Assembly (NCBI GenBank): GCA_028554755.1
Contig: JAPTOF010000002.1
Span: forward strand, 8,853,001 to 8,917,000
Direction: 5' to 3'
DNA from: Cordia subcordata
Lineage: Eukaryota; Streptophyta; Magnoliopsida; Boraginales; Cordiaceae
Length of the DNA stretch: 64,000 nucleotides
The position numbers and the translations under genes were made by a program. The notes beneath the pieces are model-generated. The model saw nothing but the letters and a program-made list of their open reading frames with translations, had not been told where the DNA came from and searched no databases. Positions 23,200-35,075 of the stretch are shown in pieces (positions within the stretch are counted from its first letter, which is position 1; each line of letters begins with the position of its first letter).

Positions 23200-24955
23200 C
23201 ATACACGTATATATATTGGGTGGGCCAAAGTTAATTATTTTATTTTAGCGGCTAGAAAAAAATCCTAATTGGACTTGGATATAAGTGAGTTCTTCAATAA
23301 AATTTTTTTGAGCCCAGCCCTAAATTAAAAACCTAGAGAAAGGTAATAAATATCTAATTTTTATTGGTAGCCTCCACATATGAGAAAGAGATCAGGAATG
23401 TCATTCGTTGTCATAGGGAGATGTTCGATCAGTATGCAAAGGGTTCTCAGAAGTCTAAAGTTTGATTTTTAGGTTCAAAGATTTGGATCTTGAAAGGTGT
23501 AAATAGTGTTCCGAGAGAGGTAAGTAGAAACCCCAATCTTTTAGTATAATGTTTGATTTTTTGGTTCATAGATATAGGAACATGTAAATAGGAAAACATA
23601 GATACTATCGTGTAGTGCCCTAGATTTATAGATTAGAAAATTTTGGTTACTGTTCATGAGAATAGTGTTCGGAACTATTCACGTGAACAGTGCCTCACTG
23701 TTTCTAAATTATTTTTGTTTATTTACGTATTACTCTAGTGTTGATGCTTAAAATTATATACCCACTGTTCTTGTTAATGATGTGAACCAACTTATTTTGA
23801 TTAAAATAATAAAATATGTTTTGGTAAAAAAGAAAAAAGGAAAACAAAATTTGGTTACTGTTCATGGGAATAGTGCTAAGGTACTATTCACGTGAACAGT
23901 ACCCTCACTGTTCCAAATTTATATATTTTTTTTCTTTACTATTACTACTACTACTACTTCGAGTTTATTGTATTCCTCCTTTTTTGCGTCTTTCTTGCAG
24001 TAACCTATGGTTTAAAGTCTAAATATTTTGATGTTGGATCATTCCTTTTTTATATCATTTGAATTGTGAATGCTAAAGATCTGAGCTAAAAATTGGGATT
24101 TGATTCATGTACAAAAAGAAGTTTTCTTAATGTGTGTTGTGTATATAATGAAGTTAACCCTATTGCCATGTTTTTGAAATCGTGATTTTGAGCCCTTGTT
24201 GGTGGAAATAGTGCACTGACATATTGTGGGGTAGTGCATTGTCATTTTGAAAGGGATTCCTGCTTGCTTTTGGTGATTTGTGCGACAACAAATCACTTTT
24301 TGGATTGTGCTACTAGGAACGCAGCCTAGGTAATACATTTGTGGATCCGTTATTAGTACATTGAGTTTGATTTTGTTATGGCTCGTGTGAATAATTTTGG
24401 TTTAGATGCTAGTTGTCTATAATTGATTATGCTTTATACACTCTTGAATCATGTTACTTTAATTGATAAAGGAAAAAAGGAATCTATTATTCTTTATGAA
24501 TTCAAAAGAAAAACTATCATGTTACTTTTCGATGCATATTTACTTTTAATTATCGTGGGAATCTTACTACTTACTAAGATTTACATCTCATTATTTTGTT
24601 ATTTTTCTTTGTCTTTTGGAAATTGTCTTCCACAGATGCTAAGGAGTAGGTTCGTGATTCTAAGCTTGGGGTAGATGAACTTTCCAAGGACTTTGGTTAA
24701 TTGAAGTTTCTGAACATGTTATTTTTGATTAAACTTTTGGGACAATGTAAATTTTTTTGGAGTTTTATTGTTTTGGAGACATGGAATATGTTTTCTTTGG
24801 TTGTTGAGGTTGTAGATGCTCTGAGGCTTACGAAATTATGTATGATGTTTGTGATCTTTATTCTATGCCTTGTGGGCTTAGAGAAGTTTTCTTTCTTAGG
24901 TTCGCGGCAGTCATGCTCTTACGATTCACTTAGGTGAATGTTGGGGTCGTGACAC
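23200..24955 (+). repeat. Probable LTR/leader remnant of a Ty3-gypsy-like element
   Basis: No coding sequence. Two ~75-bp direct repeats at 23638-23707 and 23848-23920 each hold the inverted pair ACTGTTCATG(A/G)GAATAGT and ACTATTCACGTGAACAGT. The stretch ends at GGGGTCGTGACACTT near 24945. Such CACTGTTCACGTGAACAGT and GGTCGTGACA phrases are, as I recall, common in LTRs of plant gypsy elements, but I have no LTR pair to prove it. Confidence 0.4.
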
Positions 24956-24959
24956 TTAA

Positions 24960-25580
24960 GCTTTTCCATGTTTTTCCTCTTTTATGTTAAAGTGGAAAAT
25001 CATTTAATGCATCTATTTGTATTTTTCGAAGTGAAAAACGCCAAAGAGTATTTTTTCTATGTCTTTTTCTTCTTTTCTTTAAAATAATGGCATTATACAT
25101 CAATTTTCTTGCACTTACACCCCTCAGCAAAATGGAGTCTTTTTCTTGTTTAAAATAATTGGGACTGCTTGTACTCTTCTTATTCATATGAATGTTTCTT
25201 TTTGGTTTTGGAACGATGTTGTTCTCATTGTCCATTACCTTATCAATCGCATGCCTTCCTTTATTTTTCAAAATCAAATACCGTTTTCTTTTCTTTTTCC
25301 CCATCAATGTATTTATTTAATACCACTTAAGGTGTTTGGGTGTGTTTGCTTTGTTCATATCTTGACTCCTAGGGCTGATAAGTTGGGTCCACATGCCATT
25401 AAATGTGTTTTCCTTAGATATGTTGTTCATCAAAAAGGTTATCATTGCTATTTTCTTGAGTTGAACAAGGTTATCATACACCAGAGACAATGTACAAAAT
25501 TGAAATTCAAAAATAATTATAACAATATTCAGAAAAATAGTATCCAAGTGGTCTTTAGGGCATACCAATCCTAACACTAA
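24960..25580 (+). pseudogene. Copia integrase fragment A
   Basis: Broken frames read NNGIIHQFSC then TYTPQQNGV, NVSFWFWNDVVL with YLINRMPS, and VFGCVCFVH with KLGPHAIKCVFLRY. These are the C-terminal half of a Ty1-copia integrase. There are multiple frame shifts. It stops at about 25575, where a different copia integrase fragment begins. Confidence 0.75.
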
Positions 25581-27540
25581 ATAGTTTGCGTCCTTTGGGA
25601 TCGGCTGCTTACGTTCATGATACTTCTCATAAGTTTGGGAAATTAGGACTGAGAGGAAAAAAATGCATTTTTATTTGGTATTCTAAACACTCCAAAGGAT
25701 ATGTGTTCCTTGGTGAATAAGCATATGGTAGTGTGCCTGAACTTATGTCACGAGAAGCAACATTCTTGGAGACAGATTTTCCTCAACGTGGGGATATTGA
25801 CAAATGATTTCAATTATGTGAATTGGATGATCCAAATGATCTTACTCCTCCTAAAGTTTTAGTGGAGGAGGCATTCACACCGCTCACTAATCCAAGTAGG
25901 AGAGAAACACTGGTTATTTTTGGTGAATCAGTTTCACAACTGGTTAGTGGATCAAGTTTGCAAGAACCCACGTGAAGAAGTAATCGTCAAAGCATTCATC
26001 GACGTTGATTTGAGATCTTTCATGGTTACTTCACAAGATGGTGAGGAGCCTAAGACAGTGACTAAAGCTCTCTCATAAGCAAGGGAACATTGGATAAAAG
26101 CAACGGAAGAAGAAATGGATTCCATGAAGAAAAACCAAGTTTTGCAACCGATTGATCTTCCACCAAATAGAAAAACAATTGGGAATAAATGCAGATGGAT
26201 CCATTGAAAGGTACAAAGTTTGCTTGGTGGCAAAAAGAAATACCTAGATGAAACGTATAGACTATGAGGAAACCTTCTCTCCGGTAGTTAGGTTTCTATT
26301 CGCTTGATTCTAGCGATAGTAACTCATTTGGACCTGGAATTACATCAGATGGATGTAAAGACAGCATTACTTATTGGAGAACTGGATAAGGAAATCTATA
26401 TGGTTCAACCTACACAATTCATAGTTAAAGGCTAGGAAAGCAAAGTGTGCAAACTCTAGAGGTCAATCTATAGATTAAAATAATCATCTAGATAGTCGTA
26501 TCTTAGGTTCCATCGATAAATCATTTTGTATGGTTTGAAAATGGCACAAGAAGACCACAGTATATATTTCAAATGATCCGAGAATAGATATATGTTTCTA
26601 TCTCTCTACGTAGATGACATACTTCTAGTTGGGAATGACAAGAAGTATATAATCACTATAAAAAAAGTGGTTGTCTTCTACTTTTGAAATGAAGGATATG
26701 GGTGAAGCAACATATGTACTTGGAGGCAAGATCTAAAAGGATCGATCCAAGAGACTTCTTGCTTTGTCACAAGAAACATGCCTCAAAAAGGTTCTTGAAT
26801 GATTCCACATGCAAGATTGCAAACCTATAAATACTCTTATAGCAAAGAGTGAGAGCCTGAATCAAGGGATGTGTCCCAAAACACCAAAAGAAGTAGACGA
26901 CATAAAGGTTGTTCTTTATGCAAGTGTTGTAGGAAGCCTAAGGTATGCCACATTGTGCACATGCTCAGATGTTTGTTTCACTGTAAGATTGGTAAGTCGT
27001 CATCCATTGGAAAGCTATTAAAAAGATCTTGAGGTACTTAAAGGGGACATTGGACTATTGCTTATTTTATCAAGAAGGTGATTTATGCCTAAAAGGATTT
27101 ACTGACACTAATTGGGGAGGTGGCCCAAACGCGAAAATCCACCTCTAGATATGTTTTTTTTGCTGAATGGTAGTGCTATTTTGTGGTGTAGCAAAAAATA
27201 GAAATTCATAGCTTTATCTACTATGGAAGCTGAGTTTATAGCTTGCTCAGTGGCTGTGCAAGAAGCAATATGGCTTAAAAGGTTCTTGGTAGACTTGGGA
27301 GTTGTCAAAAATGTTGCTCAGGCAGTAACAATCTTTTGCGATAGTCAAGCGGCGATTGCATGGACCAAAGACCCAAAGTATCATGGCAAGACAAAGCACA
27401 TAGATATTAAATTTAATTTTGTGAGAGACCTTATGTTGAAAAAGGAAGTGACTATAGAACATATTTCTACGCATGAGAAGATAGTCGACCCACTCACTAA
27501 ACCTACACCTAGAGATCTGTTTTTATCGCATATAAAATAG
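25575..27540 (+). pseudogene. Ty1-copia pol remnant B: integrase end, RT, RNase H
   Basis: The remnant starts with LRPLGSAAYVHDTSHKFGKLG (integrase C-terminal end). It continues with EHWIKATEEEMDSM and LDLELHQMDVKTALL (reverse transcriptase), LYVDDILLVG-like sequence near 26600, and DCKPINTLIAKSESL. It closes with the RNase H/connection end MEAEFIACSVAVQEAIWLKR, CDSQAAIAWTKDPKYHGKTK and LTKPTPRDLF (27223-27540). Many stops and frameshifts occur between these islands, so it cannot make a polyprotein. Confidence 0.8.
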
Positions 27541-29110
27541 CTAGGATTGCATAGAATTTAAAATGATGTTCTATGTGTTATATGTAATCATCCTATGCTT
27601 AGACAATGTGTTTTTTTTTTTCCCTTTAAAACTCATGTTTTAATGGATGTTTTCATGCACTCAATATATGTTTTTGGTTTGCATAAATAAGTCTCGTATA
27701 AGCATACTAGCCTATATAATTGTCAAATGATAAGTATGTCAACAGGTAGTTGAGATTGGCTCTCTCACACGAGCAATCACCTCAAGTGCAATGGGAGCAT
27801 GTTGAGATGAGATGACATGAATAGGTTAGTGTTCATTGGGAAACACTATGCTCATACAAATTACATTGCCTTAAAGATTATCAAGGCTTAGTGTCCAAGA
27901 TAATATTAAGATGAGACCAAATAGTTGCTATATGAAGCAATTAAAACCAACAACAAGGTCAATATGGGTGCCCACTATCCATATAACATGTATGTAGCTA
28001 GATTAAAAACCTTCATTACTTTGTGCATTAAGTTCGAGGGTTCGGTTAGTTACCTAGTGGTAACCAAGGAAAATTTGTATAGTGTTAAGAGTGTTTCTTT
28101 AAGTCATGACATACACCTTTGTGGGAAAGACTTCACTATAGCACACATTTCCATGTCACCTATGTGCTCAGTGACCATCTTAGGAAAGTGTATGAATGAA
28201 TCCCTGCTTCATTACTGTATGAGTCCTAGAAGTTATAAAAGCCTCTTTGTGGATACCCTTAGAGACCTACGCTGGTGCCCTGACTTGAAAAGTTTAACAT
28301 TAACTACTCTAGTATGCCATCTAAAGATCATGTTAGATTCTATCATAAAGGACATTACCGGGAAAGCGGTTGACTTGACTTAGAAGGACATTGAGATGAA
28401 GGGAGGATTGTTTGCTTCTAGCGTTGCATGTGTTCATAGGTTGACCAGTTATGTAATCTTTGTGGTGTAACATAATTATGAATACATGAATAAGATCTTA
28501 AAAGTCAAACATGGCCTATGACGGATAAGGGATGTTTTGACTAAAAGCGAACTTTAAGTCTAGGGTACTATGACAGGATATGGCTCCAATGACATTCTAA
28601 CAGGTGCGTGGTCTGAGCCTCCACTTGTTGAGCTCACGGGTCGCACGACTTATTTGCCTGTATGGAATTGGTGTTGATTCCCAATAAGATTGTGGAGAGT
28701 AAATAGTGGACACAGGTTTGTCCATCTTCTGCGAGTGGAAGAAGTTAGAAATTCAAGTCAGGTCGCCCAATGTGGACTGACCTGGTCCGGCTCATTTATT
28801 AATGGATTAAAAAAAAGAGTTATGGGAAGTTAAGAAACCTCCTAGGAGTAGGAAGTTAAATAATTGCCCGTAATCTCAGTACATGGGAGTTTTTATCTAC
28901 ATACAAAGATATGTTCTTTATAAGGGGAAAAAAAAAGACTTCTCTCTATTGATTAAAAATTTCTTTCCACAAAAACACTACTCAAAAAGGGCACTTAAGT
29001 TGTAATCGATAGTCTTCAACCAATTGTGTTCAAAACTTTAATATGTGAGTTAAACAGAATAACGTACATTACGAATTTTGAACAATTCAAGTATGAAAAC
29101 TTTTATTCTT
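27541..29110 (+). repeat. Probable 3' region and LTR-like end of the copia remnant
   Basis: After the RNase H stop there is a 152-codon frame (27925-28383) that I do not recognise. It is followed by a purine-rich tract GATGAAGGGAGGA at about 28394, then TGTTTGC, which is a plausible polypurine tract and LTR start. A TATA-like CTTTATAAGGGG lies near 28918. No second LTR copy is present in the window. Confidence 0.4.
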
Positions 29111-29245
29111 ACATCTATGTTTGTAGATTTCTCTTATCATGTTAACTGTGCTTGATTGTGCATTGTGTCTGTTCTGCTTTCTTGTATGCATATGCAGTTG
29201 CACATCATGACATGATTTTTCGAAGGATTCTGGTCTGGTGGTGAA

Positions 29246-31880
29246 ATGGATAAGAGAAGATGGTTGTGGAAGAGAAAATCGTCCGACAGGAGTTCCGCTG
29301 AAACTGAAAGCTCAGAATCAATATCTTCACTTTCTGAAAGATCTTCTGATGAGCAGGTATGATTATTTCTCCTTCATTTACACTGCTTCCTCTTGATTAT
29401 CGCCCTGGGCAGGGAGTTTTCTAAAATTGCAGTAAAAGCACACTGTCATCCTTATGATTGCAGGATATACCACAATAACAATCTAGTACACATGCATGTT
29501 GTGCTGGCGTTGTACCCTGCTTCTCAACTTTCAGTTTTCTATATTATTGTTTTTCAGGCATTAGGGGGTCCTTGATACTAGAATAAACATATAACAGTAT
29601 CTTAAATGCAAGAAGAAGAATGAGAAACTCTTTTATTTTATTGCCTTATTTTGAGTGTGTGCATTGGTTGCAACCGAACGAGCAGGTATGACCCAACATT
29701 ATTGTCAGACTATTCCCACAAAGATGTTGTGTCATATAAATGTACAACAAAATTTGGGTCATGAGAACGAGCTTGAATATGAAAACTCTAAGCTATATAT
29801 TCTCACATTTTCTTAAAGCAGGAAACTCTGAAGGAATCTCCAAATAACAACACACAATCACCAGAAATCACATCAAAATCTGCTAACTGATGATGAAGTC
29901 AACGAGAGTGTCAAGAGTCTAACAGAGAAGTTATCAGCTGCTCTGGTTAATGTTAGTGCAAAAGAAGACTTAGTCAAGCAGCACAGGAAAGTTGCTGAGG
30001 AAGCTGTTGCAGGTACTAGTTACTTTGATATGATGAAAACTATGCTTTTTGCCTTTTGCTGATCACAAAATTCAAGCACTCTATTTCTGTCACTGTTTCC
30101 TGTAACTATCCTCTATATATTATCATATTATCCGGATAAAGATTCTCTGATAAAACTGCAACAATATTGTTTCCAAAGTGTAAGATATAATCAAACTGAA
30201 AAAGATGGCGATTATTTAACTACTAGGCTCCATCCTTCTCGATTCTCTAGGACTGTTTCTATCCTTCTCCATCTTACCTTAAACTTGGGCTTCAACTTGA
30301 TTCTAGGCTGGGAAAAGGCAGAAAATGAAGTGGCAGCTCCAAAGCAGCAACTGGAAGCAGCTGTTCAGTAGAACTTGGCTCTGGAAGTTCGAGTTAGCCA
30401 TCTTGACAGTGCCCTGAGAGAATGGTGTCAGGCAGCTTAGACAAGCTAAAGAAGAAAGCGAGCAAAGATTTCATGATGCGGTGGTGGCACAGACCAGTGA
30501 GTGGGAATCAATCAATGCTGAACTGGAGAACAAGATTATTGAGCTACAGTTGCATGTTGAAGCTTCAAAAAGTTCATTCTCCTGCTCCAACTGATCCTAA
30601 TGTTTGTCTTAAACTTGAATCCCTAGAGAAGGAGAATTACCATACTTAAGCCTGAGCTCCTCTCTCTTTCTGAGGAGTTAGAAATTAGGACCATTGGAAG
30701 GGAATTAAGTGCCCAAGCTGCTGAGACTGCAAGTAAGCAACAGTTAGAGAGCATAAAGAAAGTCGCTAAGCTTGAGGCTGAGTGTCAAATACTTCAAGCA
30801 ATTGTTCGCAAATCATCCTCTATCAATCATCATAAGTCAATTACTGCTTCCTCATTTTACGCTGAATCTCTCACAGATAGCCGGTCAGACACTGGGAAAA
30901 AAAAATAAATGCAGTAGATATAAACACCCGTTAGATGAGTAAATCAGACTGGTATGATTGCCAACCTAGCTGCTCAGATTCGTGGGCATTAGCTTTAATT
31001 GCTGAGCTCGAACAACCTAGCAGAGAAGGCTGAACTGGAAACCAGGATTAGCTGTGCGAGCGAATTAGAAGAGAATTTGATGACAATTGAAGCAGAGAAG
31101 GCTGACCTGGAAAGCATGACCAGTCCCATGGCTGAATTGGAGGAGATGTTAGTGAAGTTAGAGGCGGAGAAGGCTGAGCTGGAAAAAGCCCTGAGTGACA
31201 GCCAAGGTTGCCTCAAGGCATCACAAGCTCAACTACGACAAGCCGAGAACAGGTTGGAAGAGTTGCAGTCGGAGTTAGCTTCGGTTAATGAGTCTATGGA
31301 ATTGCTCGAGTTTCAACTCATTGGTATGGAAGTAGAAGCCCGGAATATGGCAGCAAACGTGTCAGAAATCGGAGAATGAACTGAAAAGAAAATCTCAGGG
31401 AGCTGAGCTTGGGCAAACGCAAATGGCAACTTCCAGTACTGAACCAAAGACAAAGCAGGTATGTCACCCTGTAACTTAGGTTACATAGTACATTCTCTTT
31501 CTTGAGATGCATGAACATAGATTGAAAATGCATGTGATGCTAAGTTGAACTACTCATTGCAGGAGGACTGAAGTGTAGCAGCTGATACACTTGCAGAATG
31601 CCAGAGAAAAATTGCTTCTCTTGGCAGGCAGCTTCAATGATTAGCCACCTTGGAAGATTTCTTCATAGAGACTGCGAAGTTGCCTGGATTTTCCGGGGCT
31701 CGATCGCTAGTTCCAGGAGCTCATGAAGAATCAAGGAAGTTGCATTCAAATGGGCGTTTAAATCTAGATCTCATTCGTTGAACAAGCACGACGTAAAATT
31801 GGCACCTTCTTCATCATCGACAAGTTCATCTTTCGGTCCTGCATCTTCTTTTAAAAGTCGAAATGGTTTTGGGAAAACCA
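29246..31880 (+). pseudogene. FPP pseudogene (second copy)
   Basis: Aligns in order with FPP copy 1. Exon 1 (29246-29356) is the same 111 bp and keeps its splice donor. Exon 2 (29822-30012) is 191 bp instead of 193, a frameshift beside TCAAAATCTGC. Exon 3 (from 30307) has CAG to TAG at 30369-30371, an inserted base at GAATGGTGTCAGG, and a deletion removing about 200 bp relative to copy 1 near 31010. Exon 4 begins GAGGACTGA, a stop. The C-terminal junction GCCACCTTGGAAGATTTC lacks the 11-bp duplication. The downstream Ser-rich tail is partly deleted. No full-length product is possible. Confidence 0.9.
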
Positions 31881-32150
31881 TAGAGGATGACTGCTGGAGA
31901 AATTCAGGAGAGGAGAAAATTGATATTTGCATCTAGGAAGCATGAACTCATTGAACCTGCCAAGTAAATGCATTTATGATTAGATCCTATGTAATATTTA
32001 GTCTACGTCTCAAAAGAATGAATTTCAAACCTCATTTGAGTTTCAAGATTTAGCATTCTTTCTGCCGAATTACTGCTTCATTTACCGGGATTCAGCTTCC
32101 ACCACAATTAATTTATGAAGTCACTTAGTGACCGAAAGAAAGTTTTATCG

Positions 32151-32288
32151 CAATGGTGAAGTCATCACTGCGTAGTCCGGCTGTTAACAATCGTGCCATG
32201 GAAACCTTTTACGAAATCACAATGGTAAAGTTATCACCGTGTATTCTGGCTGTTGAAAATCGTGCTGTGGAAACCTTTTACGAAATTG
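32151..32288 (+). repeat. 69-bp tandem duplication
   Basis: Two units at 32151-32219 and 32220-32288 share CAATGGT, GTTATCAC/GTCATCAC, CTGGCTGTT and GGAAACCTTTTACGAAAT. They differ at about ten sites, so the duplication is old. It lies just past the end of the FPP duplication. Confidence 0.8.
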
Positions 32289-32382
32289 CAAGCGAGAGCA
32301 TTGTTTATGAAGCAGCACATAAATTTGGTCTTTTATTGACAGTGGAATCAAGAGGAGGCTATAAAAAATTTAGGTGAGAAAA

Positions 32383-32469
32383 TGGGGTGAGAGAGGTTCG
32401 AACTCTCGACCTCAGAGGATAACTCAGAAGCTGTGAGACCTACGCGCTGGCCAACTGCGCCACCACCCC
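32383..32469 (-). tRNA. Elongator tRNA-Met-like gene with altered anticodon (possible pseudogene)
   Basis: Read on the minus strand it starts GGGGTGGTGGCGCAGTTGGC and ends GAGAGTTCGAACCTCTC, CACCCC, A. The acceptor and T stems are perfect, and box A and box B are present. The body matches plant elongator tRNA-Met as I recall it, including an apparent 11-nt intron after position 37. The anticodon reads CAC instead of CAT, and two extra bases (CT) lie before the variable loop. Either change could stop normal use. It may be a pseudogene or, less likely, a recoded tRNA. Confidence 0.7.
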
Positions 32470-33973
32470 ATTGATGTGCAACACCGTTGCCCAAAAGTAA
32501 TGATACCTCTTATTCATAACCCTAAATCACGGACCATGTTTGGTGTCAACATTTGGATCAAATAATTTCTTTTCCTTGTGAAGTTTTTACGATAAACTTT
32601 TTAGGCCTCAATTAAATTTTTTTAAATAAACTTTTACAAGAAATCACAGATGCCAAAAGTTTATAAAAAATTTACTACAACACCATTCCTTTCCTGAATG
32701 GACCACAAATGTTTATGCATTATTGTGTTAAACACCATAAATCATCTACCTATACCGTTACAATTCCAGCTATTAATTGGTATTAATATATAAAACATCA
32801 AATGCAAAATAGGCCCATTTATTTGAAGAACAATAAACAACTTGGCATTGCCATTAGCAAGTAAAATGTGAACCCATCATGAATAAAATGTCATATAAGA
32901 AAGCTCGTGTAATATAGTAATACGTCCCGAACTTTTTAAATTTTACAATACTATATAAAAATATCTTGTTCAACACATTCTTAGTTTCTTGAATATTTGA
33001 TGACATACAAAAAAGCTTATGAAACACTCCTTTTTCCACCTTTTGTCAATGAATGGGGCGGGAATTAAATTGGAGAGCTTAGCCACCAACCGTCAAATCT
33101 CGTAGTGCAATTTCATGTCCCAATAAAAGTAGAGAGGAAGATGTGCTTCAAATCAACAACGTAAGACTTTCAATGAGACAATAAATTCGATATGATGTCT
33201 AAGAAGAAATAGGTGTAGGATGTATTTGTGGATCAAGGTTTATTGTCATCCATTAAAAACTTGTGGTATCTGGTCAATCAGAAAGAATCGGTGCAGTCGT
33301 CCTGGAGGCATTTTGCTGAAAAGGTGAAGCGTTTGTTCAGAAAATCTATCTTCAAGTGTATATCTATAAATATTTTGATGATCAACACAAGTACTTTCGC
33401 TTAGAAATGAAAATTCAACATTCAATTTCTAGCAATGACGTGATCTTCCTTGGGGCTCTCTCTTGTTGGAGACAAGTAGGCAAATATGATTCTTAACACC
33501 TATTATTCTTATTTCATTTTCCTCAGTGATTAAATGAAAAAATTAGTGTCGTTAAATTTATGTAGATGATTCCACCCGTGAAAGGCACAATATAATCTAG
33601 GCAATTGATGAAATATATTTTGATGATTGCTTGTGAACTTCTGATTAATAGTCCAATTGCTTGCACATTTTCTTTTTTTTTTTTTTCTTACTACATAATG
33701 ATTTCTAAAATTAACTTTCGGTTCTTGTAAAATCATTGCTATTTCAAGTTAAAAGCCACATCAAACAATTAGACTAGAGCCTAATGGTACCCACAAACCT
33801 GAATTAATGTTGAGTTTGACTTTTTGATTGCTTCATGTGCAAAACATTCCTTTTTTCTTTCTTTTTTTATTGAACACAAAATTTTCGCATTTTGCTTAAT
33901 TTATTGATTATAGCACCAACAGTGGGTCATGGTACGACTTGCTCCGTATAAGACTTAAACCTCACTTTTTAAT

Positions 33974-34239
33974 GGCTCATTTGGATTGGATTATTTTTTA
34001 TAAAAAAATATTATTTTTTATAAAAAAATATAATTTTTATAAAAAATATCGTTTTTAAAAAGAAAAATATATCTTTTTGTAATAAGTATTTGAATTAATT
34101 TTAACATAAACTAAAATTTTGAAACAAGTTGATTTCATCTATTTTTTAAAAGTCAAAACTTTTAACTTTTCAAAAAAAATATTTTATTCAAGAATTTTTG
34201 AAAAAATTATTTTTAAAAAAAGTCAATTCAAATAAGCCT
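33974..34239. mobile_element. AT-rich fold-back MITE-like element
   Basis: The left end GGCTCATTTGGATTGGATTA faces the right end TCAATTCAAATAAGCC. The core is an imperfect inverted repeat of A/T runs. Non-coding. Confidence 0.5.
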
Positions 34240-34687
34240 AATAAGACAAAACAAAAGTGAAGAATTAAAATCTTCTCGGATTTCGAATGTAGTTCTTCTT
34301 TTCTTCTATGAGAAGACAAATATTTTGAAAAGAAAACCAAAATAGTAATGGAAGCGTTGGTTCGCGTTTCAAAGCGTGTCAAGAGATGAATGAAGCACGA
34401 TAAAGTTGTGGATTGCATAATAAAGTGAAAGAAAAAGTCAATAACAATCACATGAAATCACCCAAGGTGGACATACACACACTTTTTTTTTAATCAATAA
34501 TTCTAACAAATACAGCATTGCACTGATTAATATTAGGTTAATATTTTCGAAGATGTAAAAAATTATTACTTTCAACCATTTTTATATTGAATTTATCATT
34601 TTGCATGCTTACTTTTTTTTCAAGAGTTAGAATATATTTAATGTAAGAATGATGTAAAAAGATAAATTTTTATACACATAGTCATTT

Positions 34688-35075
34688 AGGCTCTGTTTGG
34701 CCTAATTATTAGATTTCAGCTGTTGAGCTATAAAGCTTTTAGCAGTAAAAGCTTTGGATAAAAATAGTGTTGAATAAAAGCAGTTGATTGTTTAGTCTTA
34801 TATTTTAGGAATTGAGCTTTTAATTATTTTGAGGTTAATATTGTACATTTAAAAATATGAAATAGTAATTTTGATTTTAAAAAAAAAAATTTAACATGAC
34901 ATAAAACAGTTTCTGAAATATATCTTTCGAAAAGCTCTAATTTGGAACTTCTGATTTTTCCACTTTAGCTTTTATGTAAAAATTCTTTTAAAAATGAGTT
35001 AAACATGTCAGTTTGAGCTTTTAAATTCACAAAAAACACTTTTGAGCCTCCAAAAACTAGGTCAAACAAACTCTT
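34688..35075. mobile_element. hAT-type MITE, absent from the paralogous site at 19.34 kb
   Basis: The left end GGCTCTGTTTGGCCTAATTA faces the right end CTAGGTCAAACAAACTC, and internal arms TAAAAGCTTT-like are also inverted. The flanks TATATATAGAATCATGTAATGAACC near 19320-19345 and their counterparts here are homologous, with the element present only in this copy. Confidence 0.65.

Noticed and set aside
27925..28383. 152-codon open frame after the copia RNase H
   Set aside because: No recognised domain; lies in a decayed retrotransposon tail, so I did not call it a gene.
22610..28400. One full copia element joining the LTR at 22987 to the pol remnant at 25-27.5 kb
   Set aside because: No matching downstream LTR is found, and two integrase families and a gypsy-like stretch intervene.
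30422..31379. Open frames in the second FPP copy as a separate gene
   Set aside because: They are pieces of the pseudogene, separated by stops and frameshifts relative to copy 1.
32153..32377. 74-codon frame over the 69-bp tandem repeat
   Set aside because: Its openness follows from the 69-bp unit being a multiple of three; no domain or gene context.
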